DNA from: Brachionus plicatilis
Taxonomy: Eukaryota; Rotifera; Eurotatoria; Ploima; Brachionidae
DNA length: 64,000 nt
NCBI GenBank assembly: GCA_010279815.1
Contig: QEOQ01000359.1
Location: 1,098 to 65,097 of the forward strand
Direction: 5' to 3'
In this document: positions 53,257 through 64,000 of the stretch, piece by piece
Numbering within the stretch: position 1 is the stretch's first letter
Layout of the letters: every line of letters starts with the position of its first letter
Notes under the pieces: model-generated
Databases searched by the model: none
What the model was told of the DNA's origin: nothing
The model's input: only the letters and a program-made list of their open reading frames with translations
Made by a program: the position numbers and the translations under genes

Positions 53257-53525
53257 GCTTAAACGATGCTTATGAGCCGCTTAAGCAGTGTTTATGAGCG
53301 GTTTAAGCAGTGTTTAAGCAGCTCTAAACACTGTTTAAACCGCTCATAAACACTGCTTAAGCAGCTCTAAACACTGTTTAAACCGCTCATAAACACTGCT
53401 TAAGCAGCTCTAAACACTGTTTAAACCGCTCATAAACACTGCTTAAACCGCTCATAAACACTACTTAAGCGGCTCATGAACTCTGCTTAAACCGCTCATA
53501 AACACTGCTTAAGCATTGCTTCGAA
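53257..53525. repeat. Minisatellite of 43-bp units with inverted symmetry
   Basis: Three tandem 43-bp units start at 53322, 53365 and 53408 (ctctaaacactgtttaaacc, then gctcataaacactgcttaag). Flanking partial units at 53257-53321 are in inverse orientation (gagcggtttaagcagtgttt), and degenerate units run to 53525. The building blocks ttaaaccgctca and cactgcttaagca are half-sites of larger palindromes, so single strands could fold into cruciforms. Confidence 0.85.
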
Positions 53526-53934
53526 ACATCGTTAACTTTGTTCTGAAATGTACTGTAAGATGTCTGAGTTTTAGGAATTTAGGATTTTGATGATTATTTA
53601 AGAAATGTTGCGGACTAACACGTAGCTCCTCACTCTAATTGCATAGTTTCACTATTACTTAACTTCGGTTAAGGACTAGTGAAACATGCTTTGTAATAAT
53701 CTAATTGTTTTTCTCTTTTTTTGTAAAATATAATTCTCTCTTTTTTTGTTATAATTGTCTCGAATAAAAATTCAATAAATGTTTAAACCAAAAATATAAA
53801 CCGTTTTTCATTAAAAACCCAAACCGTATTAATAAACCGTACTTAACCTCGAGTACAAACCGTTAGGCTCAAGCACCCACACTTGAAGACCTCAACAGAA
53901 AATATGAAACTCTCTCTAAAATTCTAGATCAAGA
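53526..53934. other. AT-rich; possible LTR-like tail
   Basis: From tgttgcggactaaca (about 53607) through aataaa signals near 53765 to repeated aaaccgt motifs (53790-53860). The start resembles an LTR, but no matching end or target duplication was found. Confidence 0.25.
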
Positions 53935-55070
53935 GACAAGTTATCGTTCGGCTGCATGATATTCAAGTTGCGTAAGTTTTTGGACAACAGGCAAGATGAA
54001 AGTGACCATGTCGAGCTGCCCGGTTCCATCGACCACGATGGAACATTGTAGTTTCTCGAGGCGCTATTGGTGCACGATGTGGGCTAACGGCTGAGTTTTT
54101 GGGGCGGTGGCACCGTAAACTTTATATGAATGTCTTCTTTAGGAACATTGACAAGAAAAAAGTCACTTGTTTGCTTATCACGTTTCTTTTTAAAGACTAA
54201 AATTTTTAAAGCAAAAAATCAAAATATGTTTTTGGATTAACTGTGGACTGCTTTAATATATTTGCAAAATTTCTCACACAATTTTTAATTGAATTTAACT
54301 TTTCAAACTTAAAAGATAATTTTTTAAGAATTTTGTATTTTTAAATTGCCTTCTAACTCTAATTAAGCTCTAACCCTACTCTCTTTATAAATATATTGAG
54401 TAAACTAAATTGATCAAATTCAAATTTATAATTCTTTATCACTTTAGAAATCATTCATTTTATAAATTTTTATTGGAGAATTTATGACTTTTAATATTAA
54501 AGAATTTATTTTTAAAATTGAAAAATTTTTCATACTTTGAACGATTTTTTGCATTGAAATATATTTTAGAAACATAATTTCATATTGTGAAAATACGAAA
54601 GAAATTATTCTCTTTAGAATTGATACTTTGTTTGTCATGAAAAATTTTGTAATTTCAAGAAAAATGAACAAATTCAATACAGTTAAAAAAAATGTTTTAA
54701 ACGTGTGCATTTTTAATTTTAATGTAGTTAATTTTAAACTGTAATTTAAAATATTTGTTTTTTTTATGAAGATTTTTATTTGACATGCTTCAATGTTTTA
54801 AAAATAAATATTTTTATTTAAAGCGTTGTTTTTATTTTCTAGTTTTCTGAATTATTTCTAAACTTAAGCCAAATCATTTTTTTTCATCTTTTCAAATTTA
54901 ACTTAATTAAAATAATTTTTTAAAATTTTTTAGGTTGTCAAGATCTTTGATGCTCTAATTGGTCAAATGTGGACGACCTGCAAGTCTTCAACGCTGATTC
55001 CTACAAATATGAGTTCATCGAAGTTATTATCATGATTATAAGCTCAAACCTCCAAGCCTTTTGAATACCA
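53935..55070 (+). pseudogene. Scattered pieces of a GC-richer gene, maybe the same as at 50.3 kb
   Basis: About 53960-54100: FKLRKFLDNRQDESDHVELP, GSIDHDGTL, stop, FLEALLVHDVG. About 54935-55060: VVKIFDALIGQMWTTCKSS in one frame and FNADSYKYEFIEVIIMIISS, NLQAF in another. Codon use matches the remnant at 50.3 kb. AT-rich DNA without ORFs separates them (54120-54930), as introns or insertions might. Not assignable on their own. Confidence 0.3.
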
Positions 55071-55261
55071 AGTTGAACAAAATAACAAAATAAAAATGAA
55101 AAAAATTTGTATTCGGATTTTTTCCAAAAACAGCTATTTTATGACCAATTTAGTTATATTTTTGTATATTTGTTTGATGATTGTGTCTTCTTTAATTTTT
55201 GAAAAAAATAGAAATTTTAGATAATATTTTAGTTCATATAAATAAGTTAAATTAGGATAAG

Positions 55262-55790
55262 GCAGGAGAAGTTTGGATAAACTGTATTATAGAATATAAA
55301 GAAAGGCCATTTAAAAGAGACATGATACATCAATTATCATTATGTGGAAGTGAGGTTGAATATTTTGTTAAATATATGGTTAATCATCAAAAACATGAAT
55401 TATGGCAGAAATGTAGTTCAAATTGTATTAACAATCTCAAACTAATAATAAAATACGATTCAGAACTAATTTTTTTTAAAAGAAAATGATATGATCAAGC
55501 TCAATTCTTGCTATAACGAAAAATGCGCTCAATGTAAATTAAGTATAATTCCTGAAATAAGATTTATCAAAAAGCCAACTTATGTTTATATTCAGTTGAT
55601 TAATAACAACATTTACATCGAAGATTTACCGAAAATAATTACTATCGAATATTGTAAATACCGATTTTTATACTCAACCGTTCACAAACCAGGAAACTTT
55701 TTAAGAATTTTTGAAATAAACAATTATCTTTACTCCGTGGATGAAAAACAAGAAAAGTTAAATATTTATGTTCTTCTAAAAAGCAATTAA
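55262..55790 (+). pseudogene. USP/UCH-like cysteine protease C-terminal fragment, frameshifted
   Basis: 55262-55487: WINCIIEYKERPFKRDMIHQ, LSLCGSEVEYFVKYMVN. A frame change near 55489 leads to a 99-codon frame: CYNEKCAQCKLSIIPEIRFI (a zinc-binding pair of the USP fingers type), KPTYVYIQLI, IYIEDLPKIITIEYCKYRFL, then VHKPGNFLRIFEINNYLYSV, DE. The order of a CxxC, a strand with IEDLPKxIxI, and 'H..G.F..I..I...Y.VD' is that of the C-terminal USP catalytic half, where the catalytic His lies. The N-terminal Cys box is not visible. Such domains also occur in transposon-encoded proteins, which fits its position between inverted repeats. Confidence 0.42.
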
Positions 55791-55799
55791 AACAAAAAG

Positions 55800-56380
55800 A
55801 AAGAGAGAATTACTTTTTTAATCAATTTGCAACTATGTACCATTTCTTTTTACTTTTTAGTGGAAAATTAGACTTTCTTATAGAAAAGAATTAAATTTTT
55901 TTGTAATGATATAAATAAATCGATAAAAAAAAATCATTTTGATTAAAAATTTGAAAATTTAATAAAAAAATTAAAAATTTTATTTTGATAATTTAATAAA
56001 AAAAAATTTTTATTCTGAACAAGTCCGCACCTCCCCTGCAATATTTGTTTATCTTGCTTTAGGTTTAGAGTTGATTTTTTTTTTAACATTTTTAATTATC
56101 AGCTAGTACAAAGGGTACAAAAGGATATTTGTTTAATTATTTCCTATGTAGGTAATTTTGCTATTTTAAAATCAAAATTTAAAATTTGACGTTTTTGTTC
56201 CCGTATAATTCAATAGAAAGGATTTAACTAAATCTGAGAAAACTAAATCATCTAAAAAATGTGTTTTTGGTCTTGAGAAATTAAGGAAGAATAATGACTC
56301 TGGTCAAAATATCCGCAAAAAAAAATTTAAAGAAATGATTTGGCTGAATATTTAATTGCATGGCATACTTTTGATACATT
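55800..56380. other. AT-rich, nothing recognised
   Basis: No gene. Leads into the minisatellite. Confidence 0.4.
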
Positions 56381-56384
56381 GTAC

Positions 56385-56775
56385 AGTTCGCTTGGTTAGC
56401 CTGGTACATTTCGCTTGAATAGCCTGGTACATTTCGCTTGGTTAGCCTGGTACATTTCGCTTGATTAGCCTGGTACATTTCGCTTGATTAGCCTGGTACA
56501 TTTCGCTTGATTAGCCTGGTACATTTCGCTTGATTAGCCTGGTACATTTCGCTTGATTAGCCTGGTACATTTCGCTTGGTTAGCCTGGTACATTTCGCTT
56601 GATTAGCCTGGTACATTTCGCTTGATTAGCCTGGTACATTTCGCTTGATTAGCCTGGTACATTTCGCTTGGTTAGCCTGGTACATTTCGCTTGATTAGCC
56701 TGGTACATTTCGCTTGAATAGCCTGGTACATTTCGCTTGGTTAGCCTGGTACAATTCGCTTGATTAGCCTGGTAC
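56385..56775. repeat. 23-bp minisatellite, about 17 units
   Basis: Unit gcctggtacatttcgcttga followed by tta, with ata and gtta-type variants (tggtta, gaatag). About 17 consecutive copies, the outer ones diverged (tacagttcgc at left, tacaactcaa at right). 23 is not a multiple of three, so the minus-strand peptide of NQAKCT-type repeats is incidental. Confidence 0.9.
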
Positions 56776-58373
56776 AACTCAACTCAATTTTACAGTTGAT
56801 CATGGAGGCGATAGAGCTGGAGCAGTCAATTTTGTGAAAGCTAGCTTGATTTTTCAATCCATTTATATATAATTGATCAATAATTCAAATTTTTTTTAAA
56901 TTTAAATTTTTATTTCTAATTAGCGCTTTATTCAATTTAAATAAAGGCCCAACAATTTATTTTTAATAGTAAGAGAAAGACAGTTGTTAAGTCTCTTTCA
57001 ATTTATTTTTTTATATTAAATGAGAAGCACCGTCCATTCTCGTATACATATCTTTTAACATGGCGAACGGGTTTTGATTAATTTTTCAAATACAACCATG
57101 TTAAATTTTTGAAAGTATTTTTATATATATTTTATTAATAAGAATTGCAATTCAAAATCAAAATTCGACATAATATTTTTTCTAAAAAATTTATTAGTTT
57201 AAGATACAAAAGGAAATTTATTTATATCCGTCAAAATATTACTAAATGGTAATTAATAAAAAAAAAAACAGTCCAAAAAATGCGTCAGAAAAAGTACAAA
57301 GCATATATGTTACAATTTATTGAAAGCAACTCAAATCTTTATTGAATGAAATGTTAAACTTGATTTGAGTTCTTAGTCATCATCAATGTCTGACTTATTA
57401 GAACATTATTAATTAATAATCTTGGGATTTGTATTAAAGGTCTTCATTTCTTGTACATACTTTGAATATAAAAAAAATAGATGGTTTCAAAATTCAATTA
57501 AAAATATTACACAGGTTTATTTAATTTTGGAGTTTACTTATTCCTTTTTCTATCGATTGAAGTATCACAGTAACATTTTAAATTTCATCCTTCAAATTGG
57601 TCCGAAGATTGTTTACTTTTTGTTTAAGGACTATTTTTTCAAAAATTAAAGAAGACACAATCATCAAACATATAAACAAAAATATAGTTTAATTGGTCAT
57701 AAAATAAATTCAAATAAATAGTTCCAAATAAGTAATAAAATTAAAATAAAACTTTACAAAAAATCAGTTAACAAAAAATGAAAATCGATTTTATCAATGG
57801 ATTGAAAAAAGTTTTTGCAATTTTTTTTTATTTTCTAAATCGACATTGCATGCAAAGCACATTAAAATTATTTAAATTATATCAAAGATTAATTTTAATA
57901 TTTAAAGATAAACTCTTTAAATTGAAATTACATTTTGAATTGATCATCAACTTTCTTTTTCGAGTTCTTTTTGAAAATATTTTTATTTTATAATAAAAAT
58001 ATAAAGTGAACATATAAGTAAAATTCGTGACTAAGTAAAAATTAAACTAGTGAGTACGGGACGTGTGCGTTTTTGGCCCTCTTCACTTATTAAAAAGTCA
58101 TTTAGCTTATAAAAAATTCTATAAGCTTCGGTTTTGTGAAGTTCAGTATAAAAGAACAGAACAAAGTGTAAAAAAATTTAATAACTTTTTTTCTAAAAGT
58201 TTAAAATTAATTCTGTGAATGCAGAATGGTGCAGAATTCAAAGTTGCATCAACTGTAAAATTCTGCTAATGATGTGCAAAATCTCTGCAAAATGCACCAC
58301 GCTGTAATTGCTTTTGAAAAAATTTATTTTTTCTTTGTTATTAAAAAAAATATGACTTATGCATTTGGATTTC
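56776..58373. other. AT-rich; short motif block, MITE end
   Basis: 56776-56850 has an open frame with LNFTVDHGGDRAGAVNFVKA, unrecognised. The low-complexity ORFs at 57422-57649 and 57778-57993 are not convincing genes. 58140-58310 resembles an arm of the foldback MITE at 38.4 kb (aataacttttttctaaaagt-like, tctgcaaaatgca). Confidence 0.4.
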
Positions 58374-59255
58374 TTGTACCTCAACAAAAGAACTCGGACT
58401 TCTTCTTCAAGTAGCAATTAACAAGATAATTGAGTTCTGTAAAACCTGGGGTTTTTATATCAACACACCCAAAACATGCTACACAACATTTACAACGGCT
58501 GGAGAGAGAAAAAACTACACCACCAAATATAAACTAAATCTAAAAATTGTAAATAATGCAATACCAATGGAACCGAATCCGACCTTCCTGGGAATTAAGT
58601 TAGATCCAAAATTATGTTTTAAACCACATCTAATACAACTCGGAAAAAGAATCGTATCGAAAATAAATTTGTTAAGGAGAATCAAGAATTTCAAATGGGC
58701 TAATTCTATTCCATTAAATTTAAAGCTATACAAGTCCTTGATAAGATCACTCTTTGATTATTGTTTTATAATTTTAAACGTTGGCACTGAAAAGATTAAA
58801 TCCTCCCTACAGAAAATTCAAAACAAAATTCTAAAATTAATCAAATATTTTCCAATCAAGGCTTCGATAAAACACATTCATAAAGTACTTAATCTCGAAA
58901 CAATCGAGGAAAGAGCAAACAACCTATTCGTCAAGTTCCTAACAAACAAATCTAAAATTGAGACCATAGCCAAAGAAATCCAAGAATATAAATTATCTAA
59001 AGATATCAATGCCCAACGCTTTATAACTCCGTTCGATCATTTAGTCAGTAATAATTCCTAATGTTATTAAATTAAATTGTAAATCGCTTTATTCGAATCA
59101 TTTCAGTTAAAAATTTTAACATTTTTCTACAAAATAGCGCTAAGATTTTTTTTTACATTGTATCGTAACAAGAGGGTTTAAACGAAGGCTAAAGCTATTC
59201 GGAAAAACCCTGGGGAAACCCAAAATTATTTAATTAATAAAAAAAAAAAAAAAAT
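58374..59255 (+). mobile_element. 5'-truncated Jockey-type LINE copy with poly(A) tail
   Basis: Open frame from about 58378 to 59061: STKELGLLLQVAINKIIEFC, KTWGFYINTPKTCYTTFT, FLGIKLDPKLCFKPHL, SKINLLRRIKNFKW, LYKSLIRSLFDYCFIILN, SLQKIQNKILKLIKYFPI and LETIEERANNLFVKFL. This is the thumb and C-terminal part of LINE ORF2. It is unbroken over about 228 codons, so the insertion is fairly recent. The 3' UTR (59062-59238) contains a wiggly GC-richer end (cggaaaaaccctggggaaac) followed by a run of A at 59239-59253. No target duplication established. Confidence 0.78.
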
Positions 59256-59458
59256 ATCAAAATTTATATTTTGATCATTTGATCTTGATATCAAACTTCA
59301 ATTTGCCCATTTTCTGACAGTTCAAATCAAAATAGAGGTTAAAAAATCAAGAGTTTACTTAGTTTTTCACAATACTGTACATAATTGAATAGAAAAATAT
59401 TTTTAACAAAAATGTTTTAAAAATTCCCTTTATTTTATTTAGTTAATTAAAAAAAATC
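59256..59458. other. 3' flank of the aminopeptidase gene
   Basis: AT-rich. On the minus strand this is the gene's 3' UTR region. A minus-strand polyadenylation signal may be among the aataaa-type hexamers near 59435, not assignable with certainty. Confidence 0.3.
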
Positions 59459-62400
59459 TTAAAAAGCAATCGACTCAAGCCAATTAGTAATAGAACTTAG
59501 GTACGAATCCATCCATCTTTTATTTAGACTGACGGTTTCTAGTGACTCCTTGAAAGCATTAACTGCGATTCCTAGATCAGGATGCTGTTGTTGGAAGAGC
59601 TTCAGGCTATTTAATTCAAATTGTGTATTGAAATTTTTCAGAACATTTTTGACCAAGTTAGCCAAAGTGAATGAAATATCACCAAACTTGAGCAATAAAT
59701 CATCCCACTTTTCATCAATAAAATCAAAAGCAAGTCTTCGACCTATAGCATTATTGGCCACATCAATAATAATAGACGTCATGTCTTGTCTACGAACAAC
59801 ACTTTCATCATACGACAAAGACAAAATGCTAAAAAAAATTTAATAAATTAATTTCTTTTAACAAGTTTTTGTTTTAAACTATTTTAAAAGGTTGAAGTTT
59901 TGAGTGTGAGTTAACGATCTTAGCATTCGAAGCTTTTCAGAGTTGTCACTTGTGTTTTTTGCCATTTCCAACATTTCAATCCATGTCGAATCATTGGCAT
60001 ACTTAGCGATTGTTTGGTAAACAATTGTTTTAAAATTTGCCGGAATCCTTGAGTTAAGTTGGAACAAAATTTTGAATAAATTTAAATTGTTGAAAAAATG
60101 AAGTTGACAGCAATGGACCAGGAACACTTGGCGGAATCATATTAAAATTATTTCGGAAAATGCTGTTAAATAAATTCAAAGTTGTTGAATAAAAAAAAAA
60201 AATGTCTTTATCTAAACCAATTTTTAAGCCGAAAAAAACAAAATAACAAATTATTTTTAAATAGTTTGCAATTTAACTAATAAATAAAATATTCTTTTTG
60301 GTGCCTAATCAAATTTTCAAATCAGCTAATTAATAAATCATTAATAAAATTCATTTTATTTAAATTTTTTTATACCTATTTGTATTTTGATTGCATTTGA
60401 TAAAAAAATTTAAGCATGTGATGAGTATTGTTTATGAATTTTCACTTACAGTTTTTCGAGTAGTCAATTCGAGCATTGAAAAAAAATTTAAAAAAAATGA
60501 GGAAGAAGTCGTACCAGTATTATAAAGAAAATTAGCTAAAATCTCTTTAAGTCCCTTAAATCCACAATTAGTATCAAATCAGAGTTGGTCAAAAGTCAGA
60601 ATCAAAAAGAAAAAGTCAGATTTGTCTTTGACTTGATACTTTTTTTAAAGTCATAAAATACTTTGTTAAAAAAGAAGTTAGTTTTTAAAAATAGTAGGTT
60701 GTTAAAGAAAAGTTTAATAGAGAAACAAAAGAAATTAATTAATTAATTAACTAAAGAAATTTCTTAAAAATATTTTTTAAGAATAAAATTTCAATTCACA
60801 TTTTACTTTGACTTTTGACCAACTTTGGTAGACTTTGACTTGTAAAAATGAATTCTTATGAATATTTTATGAGATTATTAAGATTTTATAAAATTGATTA
60901 AATAAGATTATTAGAGTTAATTTGGATTTTTTTGTTTATTTTTGACTCCTAAGTAACTCTCCATTAAAAGTTAATACTGCTGTGAATTCGATATTGAGAA
61001 TTTCAGATACAAATTGAACATAATTTCTTTATTTTTTGAAAAATTAAAACTAAAGATAAAAAAATAAATTAAAAAAGATACTTCAAACATACTTTGCTGC
61101 AGCTTTGTCACATAAAATATTATATTGTTTTGTTTTTAATAAATCAAATCAATAATCAATCTCAATCTTGATATTTTATTTTTTGTTTAATTTTAAGATG
61201 AGAAAAATTAATTAAAAAGGTGCATCAACAATAATTAATTTAGGTATATTTGGAATTGTTTTATGTATTTTATAGATATTTTTGATTAATAAACTACGAA
61301 AAATATTGTTTAGCTCTTATTTTAATTATTAGCGTTTAAAAATTATAACAACATTATTTTTTTCAAATTTCAATTTTTAATACGAGAAAAAAAACTAAAT
61401 AATTCGTTCTGATAAAAGCATTAAAAATTCGATTGTCTTGTTAAAATTTCTAAAAAAGTGTAACACCTAGAAAAAAATTAAATAAACAATTTCTACATTA
61501 AAAGTGGTATTCTTTATATGACAAATTTTTTTTTTCAAAAGTCCGAGCCAAAAACTTTATTTTTTTTTTTTTTTAAAGTCCGAGTCCGGTCTTTAAATTT
61601 TGAATCCTGAAGAAGAATTGTGAAGACTTTTATGCTGAAATTAAGGAAAAATTATTCTTATAAAAATTTAGAAAATTTTCTTTCTTTTTTTAGAAATTAA
61701 GATTACATGCTCAGTAAAAAAAAATTACCTAACTTTTAATCTTATTTTTACAATTAAAAATAATTTCATTTTCCACTTTTTTTTTTGTTTGTTATTTTTT
61801 TTTTTCATCGTCGATATAGGAGGGAGAGATATATATTTATAATTATACACTTAAATTTTAATCTATGAAAGAATGGATATTTTTTTGTTCAATTTGTATT
61901 TGAATTTCACAATGCTTATTTTTTAAAAAATTTATTATTCTATTTTTTTCCACTAGTCCCTGTGTACTTTACTTCGGAAGCCTTAGCAAATGAATAATGC
62001 GTTTTTGTTTTGTTTTTTAATAGAAAAAAATTCAACTTTTAGCAATTTAAAAAGATCCAGAAAATTAAAATTTTACCTAATCTAAAACAACTTTAAATTT
62101 ATATACAGCACCTAATTTTAATGTGATCCTGCATATTAGTCGTGTCCCATTTCTCTCAACTGTACTCTAGGTGGATTTACTGTTGTCCATTCATAACCAG
62201 GTTGTTATAATACTCCGAAGCTTTGTCTATGCAATCTTGACTGCCAAATTTACACATTAAATTAATAGTGGATATTTGTAGATTGCTAAAAAAATTAAAA
62301 AAAAATTTTCTTTCAATATTTTTCCAATTTTTCTATTTACAGTTCATTTGCGTCATCTTGCTCATTCCATCCGTACTTCTGATAAATCGGTTCAATTAAG

Positions 62401-63377
62401 CTCATGTAATATTTCTTTAAAAAAAATAATTAAAATAAAATAAATTTAGTCCCCAAAATTGTTTTTATTACATCAAATTTAGAAGAAGTAAAAAAATCAG
62501 TCTGAAGCATGGTGCTGATGTAATTTAGACCATTTAGTGCAGCTGTGAAAGGTAACGGGTCTAGTTCTTTCATCAGGTATCTCGTAATTTGCAAAAAGAC
62601 AATTTGATCAACGATTTCAGCTCGTCCCAGGTTATATGTATCATCTAAAATTTGAGCTCTATTAATCGGATTTATGCTTGTGTGATTTTTTTCCAATTGT
62701 TCAATAAGCTTGTTCCAATTTTCTTGGTCATAATTTACACGATAAAAGCCGGCATGCTGCAAATTTCCAATGACCCAATCATTTGGGCTAGGTAGATTAA
62801 TTTCGGCTAAAAGGAAATTTTTAAATAAAAGAGCATTGCAAATTAAAAAAAAACCCTAACACTTTTTTCTTTAAAGTTTAAAACTAGATCTAAATTTTTA
62901 ATTTTTAATTCTCATAATTTTTAAAGTAATTTAAATAGTTTTAAACTTGAAGAAAATATTTAAGAGTTTTTTTTTGTATTCACAATGCCATCTACTGTTT
63001 TAGTCAACTTGTTTTAAAATACTTATGCTATCTTCGGGTTTTAGCCAAATTGGCTCGTTCTCAAAGTTGAAGTTAAGCTCTTGGTTTGTAGTGTAAGTGA
63101 AGGGAACATACCATCGGTATTCATTGTATTCAGAAGTATTTTGAACACTATTTTCCGGGCTAAGTAAGAACCATTTTTGAGTCAAAATTAATTTATTATT
63201 TATATAATCTCTTGTAACAGTGACTACTGGATAACCTTTTCGTAGAGTCCAAGTATCCATAATTTTTTTTACTGTTAGATTTTTTTCTAGAGTTGCATCT
63301 TCAATAGCTTGTTCTGTTAAGGCTTCCCATAAATCATTCTGTTCAGCGTTCGAATACTCATGCTTTCTTAAGTACCT
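59459..63377 (-). CDS. M1-family aminopeptidase (aminopeptidase N-like), last six exons
   Basis: Minus-strand exons 63377-63023, 62806-62472, 62414-62341, 62285-62181, 60047-59880 and 59828-59459. All have GT-AG borders, and phases fit at every join, giving 468 residues and a stop. Order: DLWEALTEQAIED, MDTWTLRKGYPVVTVTRDY (the typical M1 segment after the catalytic domain), a beta-sandwich with WYVPFTYTTN and PIWLKPEDS, then the ERAP1-like helical C-terminal domain starting WVIGNLQHAGFYRVNYDQEN, with PINRAQILDDTYNLGRAE, YQKYGW, NLMCKFGSQDCIDKASEY, IPANFKTIVYQTIAKYA and DESVVRRQDMTSIIIDVAN. Catalytic HExxH and GAMEN lie upstream, beyond the window. Introns are about 50-220 bp except 60048-62180 (2.1 kb). 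Membrane-bound or secreted peptide trimming is expected; a membrane anchor would be N-terminal and is not visible. Confidence 0.88.
60048..62180. other. Large intron of the aminopeptidase gene
   Basis: 2133 bp, AT-rich, no ORF. Contains a MITE-like pair: gagttggtcaaaagtcag (60585-60604) and, inverted, tgacttttgaccaacttt (60808-60826), both near gtcaaag/ctttgac motifs, as at 51655-51712. A lectin-derived scrap gttcaatttgtatttgaatt occurs at about 61888. Confidence 0.7.
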
Positions 63378-64000
63378 CTTGTAAATTGTAAAAAAAATTT
63401 TAGCCTGTATTTAGATTTACAAAAAACCAAAGTTTGAATTAAGCAAATTTAAGTCTCTCTTCTTTAAATTAAGCAAAAAATAAAATTTTCTTCTATTTAA
63501 TTATTGTAACATTCAAGTAAAGAGAAAGAATTTTTTATAACTTCCTAAAAAAAATTAAAATAACTTCCATCATTATCTATTAAAATTTTTGTAATAAAAT
63601 CAAGATAAAATAGGTATTTTAATTTAATTTAATTATTTTATTTTTATTTATTTTTTCTAAATAAAGAAGCTAAACATATGGAAAATTGAAGTTAGAGATC
63701 AAGATCAAAAGATCAAAATATAAATTGTTATATTTTTTTTTATAATATAGAAAAAATAAATTTTTTCATAAGCAATTACTTGACATGTTATGTCAAGTTT
63801 ATTTTATTATTTAAAATTTTAAAATTTCGCCTTATATTAAACTTTAATAAGTTAAAATATTTTATTTGATTTTAATGAAAACTAAATTTTAAAGACAAAT
63901 AAATTTAATTTTTTAAAATTTAAAATTTATTGAAGTAGAAAAATAAAATTATTTTAGTTTGAATGAATGGAATTATTTAAATTATTGATTGTTTTTGTTA
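63378..64000. other. Intron upstream of the visible aminopeptidase exons
   Basis: AT-rich, no exon recognised up to the window edge. The acceptor at 63378-63379 (acaag) requires a further upstream exon outside the window. Confidence 0.6.

Larger units (their letters stand above)
55136..57706. repeat. 2.6-kb unit bounded by 75-bp inverted repeats
   Basis: 55136-55210 (tattttatgaccaattta ... tttgatgattgtgtcttctt) is the inverse of 57630-57706 with few mismatches. Inside are a USP-like ORF (55262-55790), AT-rich DNA, a 23-bp minisatellite (56385-56775) and an unknown frame KKYKAYMLQFIESNS near 57295. Looks like a DNA-transposon-type unit; target duplication not identified. Confidence 0.55.

Noticed and set aside
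54444..54710. 88-codon minus ORF
   Set aside because: Phe/Ile/Lys-rich, no conserved pattern, expected by chance in AT-rich DNA.
56385..56775. CRISPR-like regular repeats
   Set aside because: Units are directly adjacent without unique spacers, and the genome is eukaryotic; it is a minisatellite.
57422..57993. ORFs at 57422 and 57778
   Set aside because: Low-complexity hydrophobic translations; the first overlaps an inverted-repeat arm.

Overview
The window is strongly AT-rich eukaryotic DNA with short GT-AG introns of about 50-60 bp. It holds animal-type genes: a secreted EGF plus C-type-lectin protein, an M1 aminopeptidase with its ERAP1-like C-terminal domain, and a secreted LysM protein. 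The rest is mostly transposon debris of many classes. I infer a small-genome metazoan, and the mix of families fits a monogonont rotifer such as Brachionus. That is recognition, not proof. There are no prokaryotic operons, CRISPR arrays or rRNA/tRNA genes that I can see.

1-16.2 kb. A partial lectin paralog runs off the left edge. It is followed by small foldback repeats, a decayed P-loop NTPase pseudogene and a 5'-truncated Tc1/mariner element. Then comes the most striking object: a 4.4-kb inverted duplication (5980-10380 and 11764-16164) around a 1.38-kb spacer. Each arm carries a three-exon lectin gene, a decayed lectin copy in opposite orientation, a LINE 3' fragment and an unknown gene remnant. 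The spacer carries the C-terminal half of a Crinkler-type NTPase/nuclease-like pseudogene.

16.2-29.6 kb. A transposon graveyard: LINE endonuclease remnant, PHD-finger ORF inside an element with GGTTAA arrays, Tc1-like fragment, second P-loop NTPase pseudogene, and a GC-rich 100-bp repeat island. Next is a nearly full-length Jockey-type LINE on the minus strand (about 20.7-26.4 kb), cleanly interrupted by a 1366-bp hAT-like non-autonomous element with a perfect 8-bp target duplication. Mariner, Tigger/pogo and second LINE fragments follow, with a 474-bp assembly gap.

29.7-39.5 kb. A frameshifted Ty3/gypsy retrotransposon (protease, RT/RNase H, integrase), a pogo-type element containing a gypsy RNase H piece, a solo LTR, a 370-bp foldback MITE and small unknown ORFs, one of them OTU-like.

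39.5-59.3 kb. AT-rich DNA with a four-LysM secreted protein gene (one premature stop), LINE fragments, an interstitial TTAGGG-type tract abutting an inverted-repeat element, a GC-richer URB1/NPA1-like gene remnant, a putative multi-exon small gene, two minisatellites (43 bp and 23 bp), and an inverted-repeat-bounded unit with a USP-like protease ORF.

59.4-64 kb. The last six exons of an M1 aminopeptidase gene on the minus strand. Introns are short except one of 2.1 kb, and the 5' part lies beyond the window.

Frame breaks are common even in otherwise well-kept ORFs. That fits dead elements, but residual sequencing error cannot be excluded.
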